A DNA stretch of 64,000 nucleotides from Streptomyces sp. AC550_RSS872 (GTDB lineage Bacteria; Actinomycetota; Actinomycetes; Streptomycetales; Streptomycetaceae). Shown here in pieces: positions 43,060 through 51,479 of this stretch. The notes under the pieces are model-generated. The model saw nothing but the letters and a program-made list of their open reading frames with translations, did no database searches and was not told where the DNA came from. The stretch is taken from the NCBI RefSeq assembly GCF_019049285.1, contig NZ_JAGMUL010000043.1:1-64000 (forward strand), given 5' to 3'. The position numbers and the translations under genes are program-made. Position 1 is the stretch's first letter; every line of letters begins with the position of its first letter.

Positions 43060-43337
43060 TCACCGCGATCGTCCTGATCAAGACCAGCGTGGACCGGATC
43101 CCCGAGATCGCGGAGCGGATCGCTTCGCTGGAGAGCGTCACCGAGGTCTTCTCGGTCACCGGTACGTACGACCTGATCGCCATGGTGCGGGTCAAGCAGC
43201 ACGAGGATCTCGCCGAGGTCATTCCGGGCCGGATCAGCAAGATCCCCGGGGTGGAGGCGACGGACACGCACGTGGCGTTCCGTACGTACTCGCAGCACGA
43301 CATCGAGGCCGCGTTCGCCATCGGGCTGGACAGCTGA
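43056..43337 (+). CDS. Lrp/AsnC ligand-binding-domain protein
   Basis: A 93-residue protein that is only the regulatory (RAM/AsnC_trans_reg) domain of Lrp-type regulators: ITAIVLIKTSVDRIPEIAERIASLESVTEVFSVTGTYDLIAMVRVK. There is no HTH. Such stand-alone domains oligomerise and bind amino acids. It is translationally coupled to the rhomboid gene (GTGA overlap). A role in sensing amino acids is inferred. Confidence 0.9.
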   Translation: MITAIVLIKTSVDRIPEIAERIASLESVTEVFSVTGTYDLIAMVRVKQHEDLAEVIPGRISKIPGVEATDTHVAFRTYSQHDIEAAFAIGLDS

Positions 43338-43345
43338 CCCGCGCG

Positions 43346-43375
43346 GCCCAGGATGAAGAGTTCTTCATCCTGGGC
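43346..43375. terminator. 14-bp perfect hairpin after the rhomboid-AsnC operon
   Basis: Arms 43346-43359 and 43362-43375 (starting GCCCAGGATG) are perfect with a 2-base GT loop. It follows the AsnC-domain gene by 8 bp. Its right arm overlaps the TTCAT-N6-CTCAT direct repeat of the next transcription unit. Confidence 0.8.
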
Positions 43376-43381
43376 TCATCC
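43364..43381 (+). promoter_or_regulatory. TTCAT-N6-CTCAT direct repeat upstream of the two-component system
   Basis: TTCATCC at 43364-43370 and CTCATCC at 43375-43381, an 11-bp period, 34 bp before the small secreted protein. Direct repeats of this spacing are typical binding sites of OmpR-family response regulators. A second copy with identical spacing is at 45877-45892, before the anion permease. Confidence 0.65.
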
Positions 43382-43414
43382 TGACCGCCGGGTGCCGGGG
43401 GCAGGCTCGGTCAC

Positions 43415-43681
43415 ATGGTCTTCTCGCACCGGATCGCGGCGCTGGCCGCCGTAGTGGCGATTCCGCTCGGCATCGCCGCGACCAGCTTCGCCCTCACCGA
43501 CAACCCGGAGTCCCCCAAGGTCCCGGCCAAGGTGGAGCTGGACAGCGGCTCCCCCACCCCGACGCCCACCCGGCCGACGCCGACGCCGAGCGACGCGGTC
43601 GTCTCCCGGCCCCCGGTGACCGACGGCTCCGCGAGTGACGACGATGACGACGACCGGGGTGAGGTCGGGGACGACGGCTGA
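43415..43681 (+). CDS. Small secreted Pro/Thr-rich protein
   Basis: An 88-residue protein with a signal peptide (IAALAAVVAIPLGIAATSFALT), then a Pro/Thr-rich stretch (PTPTPTRPTPTPSD) and an acidic DDDDDD tail. It probably sits outside the membrane. The start ATG at 43415 follows the repeat-bearing promoter. It is followed, 68 bp on, by the histidine kinase; a small exported protein before a sensor is common and may report on envelope state. Confidence 0.75.
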   Translation: MVFSHRIAALAAVVAIPLGIAATSFALTDNPESPKVPAKVELDSGSPTPTPTRPTPTPSDAVVSRPPVTDGSASDDDDDDRGEVGDDG

Positions 43682-43700
43682 GCGCTTCGCCGGAGAGACA

Positions 43701-43732
43701 GCGCGGAGCCGCACATGTCACAGCCCCGCGCC
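43701..43732 (+). repeat. Dispersed repeat B, copy 1
   Basis: Contains TGTCACAGCCCCGCGCC preceded by GCGGAGCCGCA. A second copy is at 47403-47437. It overlaps the region just before the sensor kinase start. Confidence 0.7.
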
Positions 43733-43749
43733 GATGAGGGGCGGTGTTT

Positions 43750-45192
43750 GTGACGACGTCGCCTAGCCCTGTGCGGCGGCGGATTTCCGCACGGGTTCGG
43801 ATTCTGCTGTGGCTGCTGTTCGTGATGGCCGTGGGGCTCGTCTCCGTGGCGACGACCACGCGGTCGATCCTGTTGCGGGACGTCGACCACCGGGTGAACG
43901 GCCTGCTCGCTCAGGAGGCCGGTGAGTTCGCCAACTTCGAGGAGCGGGGCGTCGATCCGGAGACCGGCCGTCCGTTCACCGACCCGTCACGGCTGCTGGA
44001 GGAGTTCCTGGTACGGCAGTACGCCGACCCGGACGAGGAGCTGATCGGCCTGGTGGACCGGCCGGGCCGCGCCCCGGCGCACTTCCGCCAGCCGCGCGAC
44101 ATCCCCGTCGCCCTTCCCCTGTACAAGGACCGCGACGCCCTGCGCCGTATCTTCGACTCGCCCGACGCCACGGGCACGCTGCACCGGGCGTCCGGCGAGA
44201 TCCGCTGGGCCAAGGTCACGGTCGCCCGGGCGGGCGGCGAGGCGGAGGCCGCGTTCGTCGTCGCCTTCCACCCCGGGCGGGAACAGAGCGCGGTGAACGA
44301 GGAGTTCCGTATCCTCCTCGCCATCTCCGGCGTCGCCCTGCTGATGACGACCGGCATCGGCTGGGCGGTCGCGGGGCGGATCCTCAAGCCCGTGCGGCTG
44401 GTGCGCACCGCGGCGGCGCAGCTCACCGAGCAGGACCTCACCCGCCGTATCCCGGTGCACGGGCGGGACGACATCGCGGCGCTCGCGGAGACCTTCAACG
44501 ACATGCTCGACCGCCTTGAGCGTGCCTTCGCCGCCCAGCGCGAGTTCGTCGACGACGCGGGCCACGAGCTGCGTACCCCGATCACCATCGTGCGCGGCCA
44601 TCTGGAGCTGATGGGCGACGACCCCGCCGAGCGCGAGGAGACGATACGGCTGGTCACCGACGAGCTGGACCGGATGAGCCGCATCGTCGAGGACCTGCTG
44701 CTGCTCGCCAAGGCCGAACGCCCCGACTTCGTCACCCCCGAACCGGTCCAGCTCGCCGAACTCACCGCCGACGTCTACGTCAAGGCCCGCACCCTCGGCG
44801 AACGGGACTGGCAGCTCGCCGAGGTCGCCGACGTCGAGGCCGCCCTGGACCCGCAGCGCATCACCCAGGCCATGGTCCAGCTCGCCCAGAACGCCGTGCA
44901 GCACACCGCGCCCGGCCAGACCGTCCGGATCGGCTCCCGCGCCGACGGGCCGGACATCGAGCTGTACGTCGCCGACTCCGGGTGCGGGGTCCAGCCGCAG
45001 GACGGCGAGGTGATCTTCGAACGGTTCCGGCGCGGCACGCCCCGGCGCGGCGCCGCCCGCGGCTCCGGGGCGGGGCTCGGCCTGTCGATCGTCCGGGCCA
45101 TCGCGGAGGCACACGGCGGCCGGGTACGGCTGCGCGACACCGACGGCGGCGGCGCCACCTTCGTCCTGCTCCTGGGAGAGGCACACACATGA
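43750..45192 (+). CDS. HAMP-domain sensor histidine kinase
   Basis: A 480-residue sensor with two membrane helices (VRILLWLLFVMAVGLVSVATT and ILLAISGVALLMTTGIGWAVAG) enclosing an extracytoplasmic domain of about 160 residues. A HAMP linker follows, then HisKA with EFVDDAGHELRTPITIVRGHLEL (His) and HATPase with NAVQHTAPGQTVRIG, VADSGCGVQPQDGEVIFERFRRG and GLGLSIVRAIAEAHGGRVRL. GTG at 43750 has GAGGGG eight bases upstream; GTG 43744 is too close. It precedes its response regulator and overlaps it by 4 bp, an order less usual than regulator-first. Confidence 0.92.
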   Translation: MTTSPSPVRRRISARVRILLWLLFVMAVGLVSVATTTRSILLRDVDHRVNGLLAQEAGEFANFEERGVDPETGRPFTDPSRLLEEFLVRQYADPDEELIGLVDRPGRAPAHFRQPRDIPVALPLYKDRDALRRIFDSPDATGTLHRASGEIRWAKVTVARAGGEAEAAFVVAFHPGREQSAVNEEFRILLAISGVALLMTTGIGWAVAGRILKPVRLVRTAAAQLTEQDLTRRIPVHGRDDIAALAETFNDMLDRLERAFAAQREFVDDAGHELRTPITIVRGHLELMGDDPAEREETIRLVTDELDRMSRIVEDLLLLAKAERPDFVTPEPVQLAELTADVYVKARTLGERDWQLAEVADVEAALDPQRITQAMVQLAQNAVQHTAPGQTVRIGSRADGPDIELYVADSGCGVQPQDGEVIFERFRRGTPRRGAARGSGAGLGLSIVRAIAEAHGGRVRLRDTDGGGATFVLLLGEAHT

Positions 45193-45851
45193 ACCGCATT
45201 CTCATCGTCGAGGACGAGGACAGGATCGCCTCCTTCGTCGAGAAGGGCCTGCGCTCCAACGGCTTCACCACGACCGTCGTCGGCGACGGCGACGCGGCGT
45301 ACGAGTACGCCGTCACGGGCGCCTTCGACCTGGTGGTCCTCGACATCGGTCTGCCCGGCCGGGACGGCTTCACGGTGCTGCGCGAACTGCGCGAGGCCCG
45401 GGTGACGGTCCCGGTGATCGTGCTGACCGCGCGGGACTCCGTACGGGACACGGTGGCCGGTCTGGAGGGCGGCGCCGACGACTGGATGACCAAGCCGTTC
45501 CGCTTCGAGGAACTGCTCGCCCGGGTGCGCCTGCGCTTGCGTACGGCGGCCCGGGCGCCCGAGGTGACGGTTCTGCGGTCCGGCTCGCTGACCCTGGACC
45601 TGCGCACACGGCGGGCACGGGCGGACGAGCGGACCGTGGATCTGACGGCCCGTGAATTCGTACTGCTGGAGCTGTTCCTGAGGCATCCGGGGCAGGTACT
45701 GTCCCGCGAGCAGATCCTGTCGCACGTGTGGGGCTACGACTTCGACCCGGGCTCCAACATCGTGGACGTGTACGTACGGGCGCTGCGCAAGAAGCTCGGG
45801 GCCGAACGGGTCGAGACGGTGCGGGGCGTGGGGTACCGCCTGTCCGCGTGA
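45189..45851 (+). CDS. OmpR-family response regulator
   Basis: A 220-residue regulator: receiver domain with RILIVEDEDRIASFVEKGL, phosphoacceptor Asp in LVVLDIGLPGRDGF, Lys in DWMTKPFRFEELLARV; and a winged-helix domain (LTAREFVLLELFLRHPGQVLSREQILSHVWG, SNIVDVYVRALRKKLG, VRGVGYRL). It overlaps the kinase stop by 4 bp. It is expected to bind direct repeats with about 11-bp spacing, as seen at 43364 and 45877. Confidence 0.94.
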   Translation: MNRILIVEDEDRIASFVEKGLRSNGFTTTVVGDGDAAYEYAVTGAFDLVVLDIGLPGRDGFTVLRELREARVTVPVIVLTARDSVRDTVAGLEGGADDWMTKPFRFEELLARVRLRLRTAARAPEVTVLRSGSLTLDLRTRRARADERTVDLTAREFVLLELFLRHPGQVLSREQILSHVWGYDFDPGSNIVDVYVRALRKKLGAERVETVRGVGYRLSA

Positions 45852-45876
45852 CGTGTCCCGTCCGCGTGAAGTCTCC

Positions 45877-45892
45877 TTCATGTACGGCTCAT
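45877..45892 (+). promoter_or_regulatory. TTCAT-N6-CTCAT direct repeat upstream of the anion permease
   Basis: TTCAT (45877-45881), six bases, CTCAT (45888-45892), 34 bp before the permease start. Same bases and spacing as at 43364, suggesting one regulator controls both units. Confidence 0.6.
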
Positions 45893-45926
45893 CGAGGACT
45901 CACGGCCGAGGTGAACCCTCGATGAC

Positions 45927-47342
45927 GTGACCCTGAACCTCCGACTGGGCGCGGCCCTGTGCGTGGCGCTCTCCCTGTGCGCGCTGCTCGCCGTGCCCGG
46001 CAACTTCCCAGGACTCGGCGCCGACGCCCGCCTCACCCTGGCCGTGTTCGCCCTGGCCACCTGCGCCTGGATCGCCACACCGGTCGACGACACGTACATC
46101 GCGCTCGGTGCCGGACTCGCGCTCACGGTGACCGGGGTGATCAGCAGCGACACGCTCTTCGGCACCCTCGGCGACTCCACGGTCTGGCTGCTGATCTGCG
46201 CCTTCGTGCTGGCGGCCGCGGTGACCCGGACGGGGCTCGCGGGGCGGGCGGCGGCGTTCCTGGTCGGCGGCGCCCGGACGGTACGGCAGCTCGTGCACCT
46301 GACCACGGCCGCCCTGGTCGTCACGGCGTTCGCGGTGCCGGCCACCTCCGGGCGGGCCGCGCTCGCGCTGCCGGTGTTCCTGGCGCTCGCCAAGGTGCTG
46401 GCCGACCGGCGGCGACTGGTGGTGATGCTGGCGCTGCTGTTCCCGACCGTGATCCTGCTGTCGGCGGTGGCGACCCTGATCGGGGCGGGCGCGCATCTGA
46501 TCACCGTGTCGGTGCTGTGGCAGGCGACGGGTGACCGGATCGGGTTCACCGAGTGGCTGCTGCTGGGCCTGCCGCTGGCCGTGGCCTCCTCCCACCTGGC
46601 CGCCGAGGCCGTACTCCTGACGACCACGCGGCGCGCGGACCGCAAGGGCGCCGTGCACATCACGCCCGAGCAGATCCAGGAACACAGCGACGAGCCGGTC
46701 ACCGGACCCTGGTCGCAGGCCGAGAAGCGGTGCGCGCTGCTGCTCGGCACGGTCGTCGTGCTGTGGTGCAGCGAGCCGCTGCACCGGGTGCCGCCGGCCG
46801 TCGTGGCCCTGATCGGCGCGGTGGTGGCGGCCTCTCCCGCGCTCGGCACCGTGCATCTGAAGGACGCGCTGAAGACGGTGCCCTGGTCGCTGCTGCTGTT
46901 CATGGCGGCGACGATGGCGATGGGCGTCGCGCTCGCCGACTCCGGGGCGGCGAAGTGGCTGGTCGACGGGCTCCCGTCGGGGGTCGGCCCGCTCGTGTTC
47001 CTGGCCGTGGTGATCGCGATCAGCACGGCGGCCCACCTCGTTCTCCAGTCCCGCTCGGCTCGCTCGTCGGTCCTGGTCCCGCTGGTGGTCGCGGCGGCGG
47101 TGGGGGCCGGGGTGAATCCGGTCGCGGCGGCGCTCGCGTCCACTGCGGCTGCCGGTTTCTGCCACACGCTTCCGGCCTCCGCGAAGCCGGTCACGCTCTT
47201 CTCCGACCTTCCCGGGACGCCGACGTATGCGCCGCGCGACCTTTTGCGGCTGTCTGCGGTGCTGGCTCCGCTGACCGCCGGGCTGGTGCTGCTGTTTGCC
47301 GTTGCGGTGTGGCCGGTGCTTGGTGTGCCGGTGACTCGATGA
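45927..47342 (+). CDS. DASS/SLC13-type anion permease
   Basis: A 471-residue polytopic transporter with about eleven or twelve helices. The family features are STVWLLICAFVLAAAV near residue 85, VPATSGRAALALPVFLALAKVL and AHLVLQSRSARSSVLVPLVVAAA in the second half, all resembling the divalent anion:sodium symporter family (sulfate, citrate, dicarboxylates). The substrate is unknown. It starts at GTG 45927, about 75 bp after the response regulator, and shares its upstream repeat motif. Regulation by the adjacent two-component system is inferred. Confidence 0.85.
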   Translation: MTLNLRLGAALCVALSLCALLAVPGNFPGLGADARLTLAVFALATCAWIATPVDDTYIALGAGLALTVTGVISSDTLFGTLGDSTVWLLICAFVLAAAVTRTGLAGRAAAFLVGGARTVRQLVHLTTAALVVTAFAVPATSGRAALALPVFLALAKVLADRRRLVVMLALLFPTVILLSAVATLIGAGAHLITVSVLWQATGDRIGFTEWLLLGLPLAVASSHLAAEAVLLTTTRRADRKGAVHITPEQIQEHSDEPVTGPWSQAEKRCALLLGTVVVLWCSEPLHRVPPAVVALIGAVVAASPALGTVHLKDALKTVPWSLLLFMAATMAMGVALADSGAAKWLVDGLPSGVGPLVFLAVVIAISTAAHLVLQSRSARSSVLVPLVVAAAVGAGVNPVAAALASTAAAGFCHTLPASAKPVTLFSDLPGTPTYAPRDLLRLSAVLAPLTAGLVLLFAVAVWPVLGVPVTR

Positions 47343-47402
47343 CGCGCCGTTGGGGTGCCGCAGTTCGTCGTCTGCCGCGCCGTCGTGGCTGGTCGCGCCC
47401 AC

Positions 47403-47437
47403 GCGGCGGAGCCGCATGTGTCACAGCCCCGCGCCCC
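47403..47437 (+). repeat. Dispersed repeat B, copy 2 with repeat A remnant
   Basis: GCGGAGCCGCA then TGTCACAGCCCCGCGCCCC. Just before it, at 47381-47397, is GTCGTGGCTGGTCGCGC, a remnant of repeat A. Repeats A and B share the GCCCCGCGCCCC 3' portion and may be related. Confidence 0.7.
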
Positions 47438-47462
47438 TAAAAACCTGCTTAGGAGCCTTCTG

Positions 47463-48656
47463 ATGCTGAGCCGCGTCGTCGTAGCCCCCAGTGGCTTCAA
47501 GGAGTCGCTGTCCGCCCAAGCCGCCGCCGAAGCCATTGCCGACGGGGTGCGGCGGGTGCTGCCGGATGCCGTGCTCGACCTGATCCCCCTCGTGGACGGT
47601 GGTGAGGGGACCGCTGCCGCGCTCGCCGACGCCACCGGTGGTCGGCTCGTCGCGCTGCCCGCCACCGGCCCCGTGGGCGAGCCGATCGGCACGCACTTCG
47701 CGTTGCTCGGCTCCCAGGACACGGCGGTCGTTGAGATGGCCGCGGTGGCCGGGCTGTCCCTGGTGCCCCGCGCCCTGCGCGACCCGGGCGCCACGACGAC
47801 GTACGGCGTCGGCGAACTCCTGCGCGCCGCGCTCGACACGGGCGTACGGCGCGTCCTGATCGGCTGCGGCGACTCGGGTACGTCCGACGGGGGCGCCGGC
47901 GCGCTCCAGGCACTCGGCGCCCGACTGCTGGACGCCGACGGCTTCGAACTACCTCGCGGCGGACGGGAGTTGACGCGGCTTGCCCGGATCGACCCGTCCG
48001 GCCTGGACCCGCGCCTGCGGGACGTCGAACTGCTCGTCGCCTGCAACCCGTACAACGTGCTGTGCGGCGAGCGCGGCGTGGCCCGCGTCTTCGGCCCGCA
48101 GAAGGGGGCGACGCCCGCGCAGGTCGAGGAGTTGTCGGCTGGGCTGGAGAACTGGGCGCGTGTCCTCACCCGCGACCTGGGCGTCCTGGACACGGACCTG
48201 TACGGCGGCCCCGGCACCGGCGCGTCCGGTGGCCTGGGCGCGGGCCTCGCCGCGCTCGGGGCCCGCCTCCTCCCCCGCTTCGACGTCCTGCTGGACCACC
48301 TCGACCTGGACGCCCGCCTCGCCCGCGCCGACCTGGTCGTCACCGCCGAGGGCGCCCTGGACCACCAGACGCCCCGGGGCAAGGTCCCGGCCGAGGTGGC
48401 CCGTCGGGCCAAGCTGTACGGCCGTCCGGTGCTCGTGCTGGCGGGCACGCTCGGCGAGGGTGCCCGCGACGTGCCGGGTGTGGACGCGTTCAGCGGGATC
48501 CTGCCGGCGCCGATGGCCCTGGCGGAGGCCCTGGTGCGGGCCTCCGAGCTCCTCACGGACGCCACCGAACGCGCCCTGCGGATGATCCTGCTGGGCGCCC
48601 GGCTACCGGCTCACGCGGAGGTGTCCGGCACGCAACGCCCGTCCTCGGTGCGGTAG
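47463..48656 (+). CDS. glxK: Glycerate kinase
   Basis: A 397-residue kinase of the GarK/GlxK family (DUF-type fold, distinct from other kinases). VVVAPSGFKESLSAQAAAEAI and LIPLVDGGEGTAAALAD are N-terminal motifs; LIGCGDSGTSDGGAGALQALGARLLD and LVTAEGALDHQTPRGKVPAEVARRA complete the set. It phosphorylates glycerate to 2- or 3-phosphoglycerate. ATG at 47463 follows AGGAG by seven bases. Its 3' end overlaps the convergent aminotransferase gene by 46 bp. Confidence 0.92.
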   Translation: MLSRVVVAPSGFKESLSAQAAAEAIADGVRRVLPDAVLDLIPLVDGGEGTAAALADATGGRLVALPATGPVGEPIGTHFALLGSQDTAVVEMAAVAGLSLVPRALRDPGATTTYGVGELLRAALDTGVRRVLIGCGDSGTSDGGAGALQALGARLLDADGFELPRGGRELTRLARIDPSGLDPRLRDVELLVACNPYNVLCGERGVARVFGPQKGATPAQVEELSAGLENWARVLTRDLGVLDTDLYGGPGTGASGGLGAGLAALGARLLPRFDVLLDHLDLDARLARADLVVTAEGALDHQTPRGKVPAEVARRAKLYGRPVLVLAGTLGEGARDVPGVDAFSGILPAPMALAEALVRASELLTDATERALRMILLGARLPAHAEVSGTQRPSSVR

Positions 48657-49993
48657 TTCCACCGGGCGCCGTCCGTCACGAGCTCCTTCACGGCGTTCAC
48701 GAACCGCTCGACATGCTCGTCCGGCGTGCCGGCCCCGAAGCTCACCCGGATCGCGTTGAGGGACTTCTCCCCGGGCGCCGCCTCCGGGGCACCGCACTCG
48801 CCCTGGGTCTGCGGGTCGCTGCCCAGCAGCGTGCGGACCAGCGGGTGGGCGCAGAACAGGCCGTCGCGCACCCCGATGCCGTACTCGGCGGAGAGCGCGG
48901 CGGCGAAGTGGGAGCTGTTCCAGCCGTCGACGACGAAGGAGATGACACCGACGCGCGGGGCGTCGTCACCGAAGAGGGAGAGAATCCGGACCTCGGGAAC
49001 GTCGGCGAGACCGGCCCGCACCTTCTCGATCAGGTACTGCTCACGCGCGACCAGCGTGTCGAAGCCCGCCTCCGTCAGCGCCTTGCAGGCGGAGGCGATG
49101 GAGTAGGCACCGATGACGTTCGGCGAACCGGCCTCGTGCCGGGCGGCGTTCTCGTGCCACTCGACGTCCACTCCCCCGTCCTCGCGCCGGGAGACCTTGC
49201 GGCTGGCGCCACCGCCCGCGAGGTACGGCTCGGCCTCGCGCAGCCAGTCGGCACGGCCGGCGAGGACGCCGGAGCCGAAGGGGGCGTACAGCTTGTGTCC
49301 GGAGAAGGCGACCCAGTCGACGTCGAGGTCCTGGACGCTCACCGGGTGGTGCGGCGCGAGCTGGGCGGCGTCGAGCACGATCCGGGCGCCGTGCGCGTGG
49401 GCCGCGGCCGCCAGCTCCCGTACGGGCCACAGCTCACCGGTGACGTTCGAGGCACCGGTGACGCAGACCAGGGCCGGGCCGTATCCCTCTTCATTCGACA
49501 CCGTGCGGTCGGCGAGGGCGCGCTCCAGGGTCTCGACGGCCTGGCGCGGGGTGCGGGGCGCGTTGAGGTAGGTGACCTGCGCATTCTTCCACGGCAGCAG
49601 GGAGGCGTGGTGCTCGGTCTCGAAGACGAAGACCTGGCAGTCGGCCGGGAGGGCGGCGGCGAGGAGGTTGAGGGAGTCGGTGGTGGACCGGGTGAACACG
49701 ACCTGGTCGGTGGCCCGGCAGTCGAGGAACTCGGCGACCGTCCTGCGGGCGTTCTCGAACAGGTCGGTGGAGAGCTGTGAGAGGTAGCCGGCCCCGCGGT
49801 GGACGCTGCCGTAGTACGGCGCGTAGGCGGCGACGTCGTCCCAGACGCGCTGGAGGGCCGGGGCGCTGGCGGCGTAGTCGAGCGCCGCGTAGGTGACCTC
49901 GCCGCCGGTGACGAGCGGGACGGTGACATCACGGCCGAGAACGGGCAGCGGGGCGCAAATGGTCTGGTCGAGGGCAGCGGTGGAGACAGACAT
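48611..49993 (-). CDS. SAM-riboswitch-controlled class V aminotransferase
   Basis: A 460-residue PLP enzyme of fold type I. ALDYAASAPALQRVWDDVAAY near residue 37, VVFTRSTTDSLNLLA, ETEHHASLLPWK, GASNVTGELWPV, ARIVLDAAQLAPHHPV (PLP Asp), and VAFSGHKLYAPFGSG with the PLP Lys near 234. It lacks the Cys of true IscS desulfurases in the usual loop position as far as I can see, so it may be a C-S lyase, epimerase or selenocysteine-lyase-like enzyme. A SAM-IV riboswitch lies upstream, which places it in methionine, SAM or cysteine metabolism. Confidence 0.87.
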   Translation of the reverse strand: MSVSTAALDQTICAPLPVLGRDVTVPLVTGGEVTYAALDYAASAPALQRVWDDVAAYAPYYGSVHRGAGYLSQLSTDLFENARRTVAEFLDCRATDQVVFTRSTTDSLNLLAAALPADCQVFVFETEHHASLLPWKNAQVTYLNAPRTPRQAVETLERALADRTVSNEEGYGPALVCVTGASNVTGELWPVRELAAAAHAHGARIVLDAAQLAPHHPVSVQDLDVDWVAFSGHKLYAPFGSGVLAGRADWLREAEPYLAGGGASRKVSRREDGGVDVEWHENAARHEAGSPNVIGAYSIASACKALTEAGFDTLVAREQYLIEKVRAGLADVPEVRILSLFGDDAPRVGVISFVVDGWNSSHFAAALSAEYGIGVRDGLFCAHPLVRTLLGSDPQTQGECGAPEAAPGEKSLNAIRVSFGAGTPDEHVERFVNAVKELVTDGARWNYRTEDGRCVPDTSA

Positions 49994-50072
49994 GGGGAAC
50001 TCCCGTGAAAGGCATGCGAGTTGACGGCATGCGGAAAGAGAAGAGGGTGCGCGGAGGCGGGGCTCGGCGGCC

Positions 50073-50093
50073 CTATCGCATTCGCTTGCTCAC
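50073..50093 (-). other. Possible 6-codon leader ORF
   Basis: GTG AGC AAG CGA ATG CGA TAG (VSKRMR) with GAGGGAG six bases before the GTG, between the SAM-IV aptamer and the aminotransferase gene. It may be part of the expression platform or chance. Confidence 0.2.
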
Positions 50094-50132
50094 GGAAGAC
50101 TCCCTCGAACGACCAGGACCCCTGGCTTCGAG

Positions 50133-50253
50133 AGGGGCCCGCGCTTGCCGTAGACCTCGCTGCCTACGGCCTGGTCTTCACCCGGGGCACCCCGCCACGG
50201 ACGGAGGGTTGCCGGACAGTCGGCCGGGGCCTCATGACTGTCACTCATGACCT
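50133..50253 (-). promoter_or_regulatory. SAM-IV riboswitch upstream of the aminotransferase
   Basis: On the minus strand the region carries GGTCATGAGTG at its 5' end, CCGGCAACCCTCC, GGGGTGCCCCGGGTGAAGACC and CGGCAAGCGCGGGCC in order, the hallmarks of the SAM-IV class of Actinobacteria. Just beyond its 3' side, CCAGG-ACC-CCTGG (50113-50125) and CCCCT/AGGGG can form alternative stems. SAM binding should lower expression of the downstream gene, 140 nt away. Confidence 0.87.
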
Positions 50254-50325
50254 GTTCGAGAACGTACGCGAAATGATCGTGGTCCCGCAACCCATGTCCG
50301 CATCGCGGGACCACCTGCGCATCGG

Positions 50326-51390
50326 TTACGCGTTACTGGCAGCCACCCACCGGTCCAGCGTCCGCTTCGCCGTCCCCGAGTCGATCGACTCCGCCGCCTT
50401 CGCCATCCCGACCCGGATCTGCTCGGTGAGCGGGGCGTCCGTCGGGTTCAGCGCCACCAGTGCGGCGGCCGAATTGAGCAGTACGGCGTCCCGTACGGGC
50501 CCTGTCTCCCCGTTCAGCAGGCGCAGTGCCACGTGGGCGTTGTAGGACGCGTCCGCGCCGCGCAGCGCCTCCACCGGCACCAGCTCGATGCCGACGTCGC
50601 GCGGGTCGAAGGCCGCCTCGGTCACCTTGCCGTCGCGGACCACCCACACCTTCGACGTGGCCGTCGTCGTCAGCTCGTCGAGGCCGTCGTCGCCGCGGAA
50701 CACCAGCGCGGAGGAGCCGCGCTCGGCCAGTACGCCGGCGATGAGCCCCGCCATGCGGGTGTCGAAGCAGCCGACGGCGGAGGCGGTGACGCGGGCCGGG
50801 TTGGTCAGCGGGCCGAGGAGGTTGAACGAGGTCGGGATGCCCAGGTCCCGCCGTACGCCACCGACGAAGCGCATCGAGGGGTGGAACTTGGCGGCGAAGC
50901 AGAAGGTGATGCCGGCCTCGTCCACCACCCGTGCCACGCCCTCCGGCGACAGGTCCAGGTTGATGCCGAGCTTCTCCAGAACGTCGGACGAGCCGCTCGC
51001 GGAGGACGACGCCCGGTTGCCGTGCTTGACGACCTTCGCGCCGGCGCCCGCGATCACGATGGCGGACATGGTGGAGATGTTGACCGTCTTGGCCCGGTCG
51101 CCGCCCGTGCCGACGATGTCGACGGCCGGTCCGGGGATGTCCAGCGGCTGCGCGTGGGCGTACATCGCCTCGACGAGACCGTTGATCTCCTCGACCGTCT
51201 CGCCCTTGGCCCGCAGCGCCACCATGAAGCCGGCGATCTGCGCGTCGGAGGCCTCGCCGCTCATGAAGCGGTCCATCGCCCAGGCCGTGTCGCCGGCGCT
51301 CAGGTTCTCTCCGGCGAGCAGGGCGCTCAGCACCTCGGGCCAGGAACGGACCGCCGCGGTGTCGCCTCCAGCGGGGGTCACAGCGCTCAT
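50326..51390 (-). CDS. trpD: Anthranilate phosphoribosyltransferase
   Basis: A 354-residue enzyme that joins phosphoribosyl pyrophosphate to anthranilate, second step of tryptophan synthesis. VDIVGTGGDRAKTVNISTMSAIVIAGAG is the PRPP-binding GTGGD motif; AKVVKHGNRASSSASGSSDVLEKLG and HPSMRFVGGVRRDLGIPTSFNLLGPLTNPA are the other signatures. It is isolated from trpEG (31 kb away), as in mycobacteria. There is a GTCCCG/CGGGAC hairpin in its 5' leader at 51416-51432. Confidence 0.95.
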   Translation of the reverse strand: MSAVTPAGGDTAAVRSWPEVLSALLAGENLSAGDTAWAMDRFMSGEASDAQIAGFMVALRAKGETVEEINGLVEAMYAHAQPLDIPGPAVDIVGTGGDRAKTVNISTMSAIVIAGAGAKVVKHGNRASSSASGSSDVLEKLGINLDLSPEGVARVVDEAGITFCFAAKFHPSMRFVGGVRRDLGIPTSFNLLGPLTNPARVTASAVGCFDTRMAGLIAGVLAERGSSALVFRGDDGLDELTTTATSKVWVVRDGKVTEAAFDPRDVGIELVPVEALRGADASYNAHVALRLLNGETGPVRDAVLLNSAAALVALNPTDAPLTEQIRVGMAKAAESIDSGTAKRTLDRWVAASNA

Positions 51391-51479
51391 AAGCCGCTCC
51401 TGGGTCAGTTGTGGTGTCCCGCACTACGGGACGCGAGTCTCAACGGGTCCACCCTATCCAGCGCCGGGGTACGGAGAAG

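Noticed and set aside
45878..48565. 895-codon minus-strand frame
   Set aside because: Ser/Arg/Thr-rich shadow of the permease and glycerate kinase genes.
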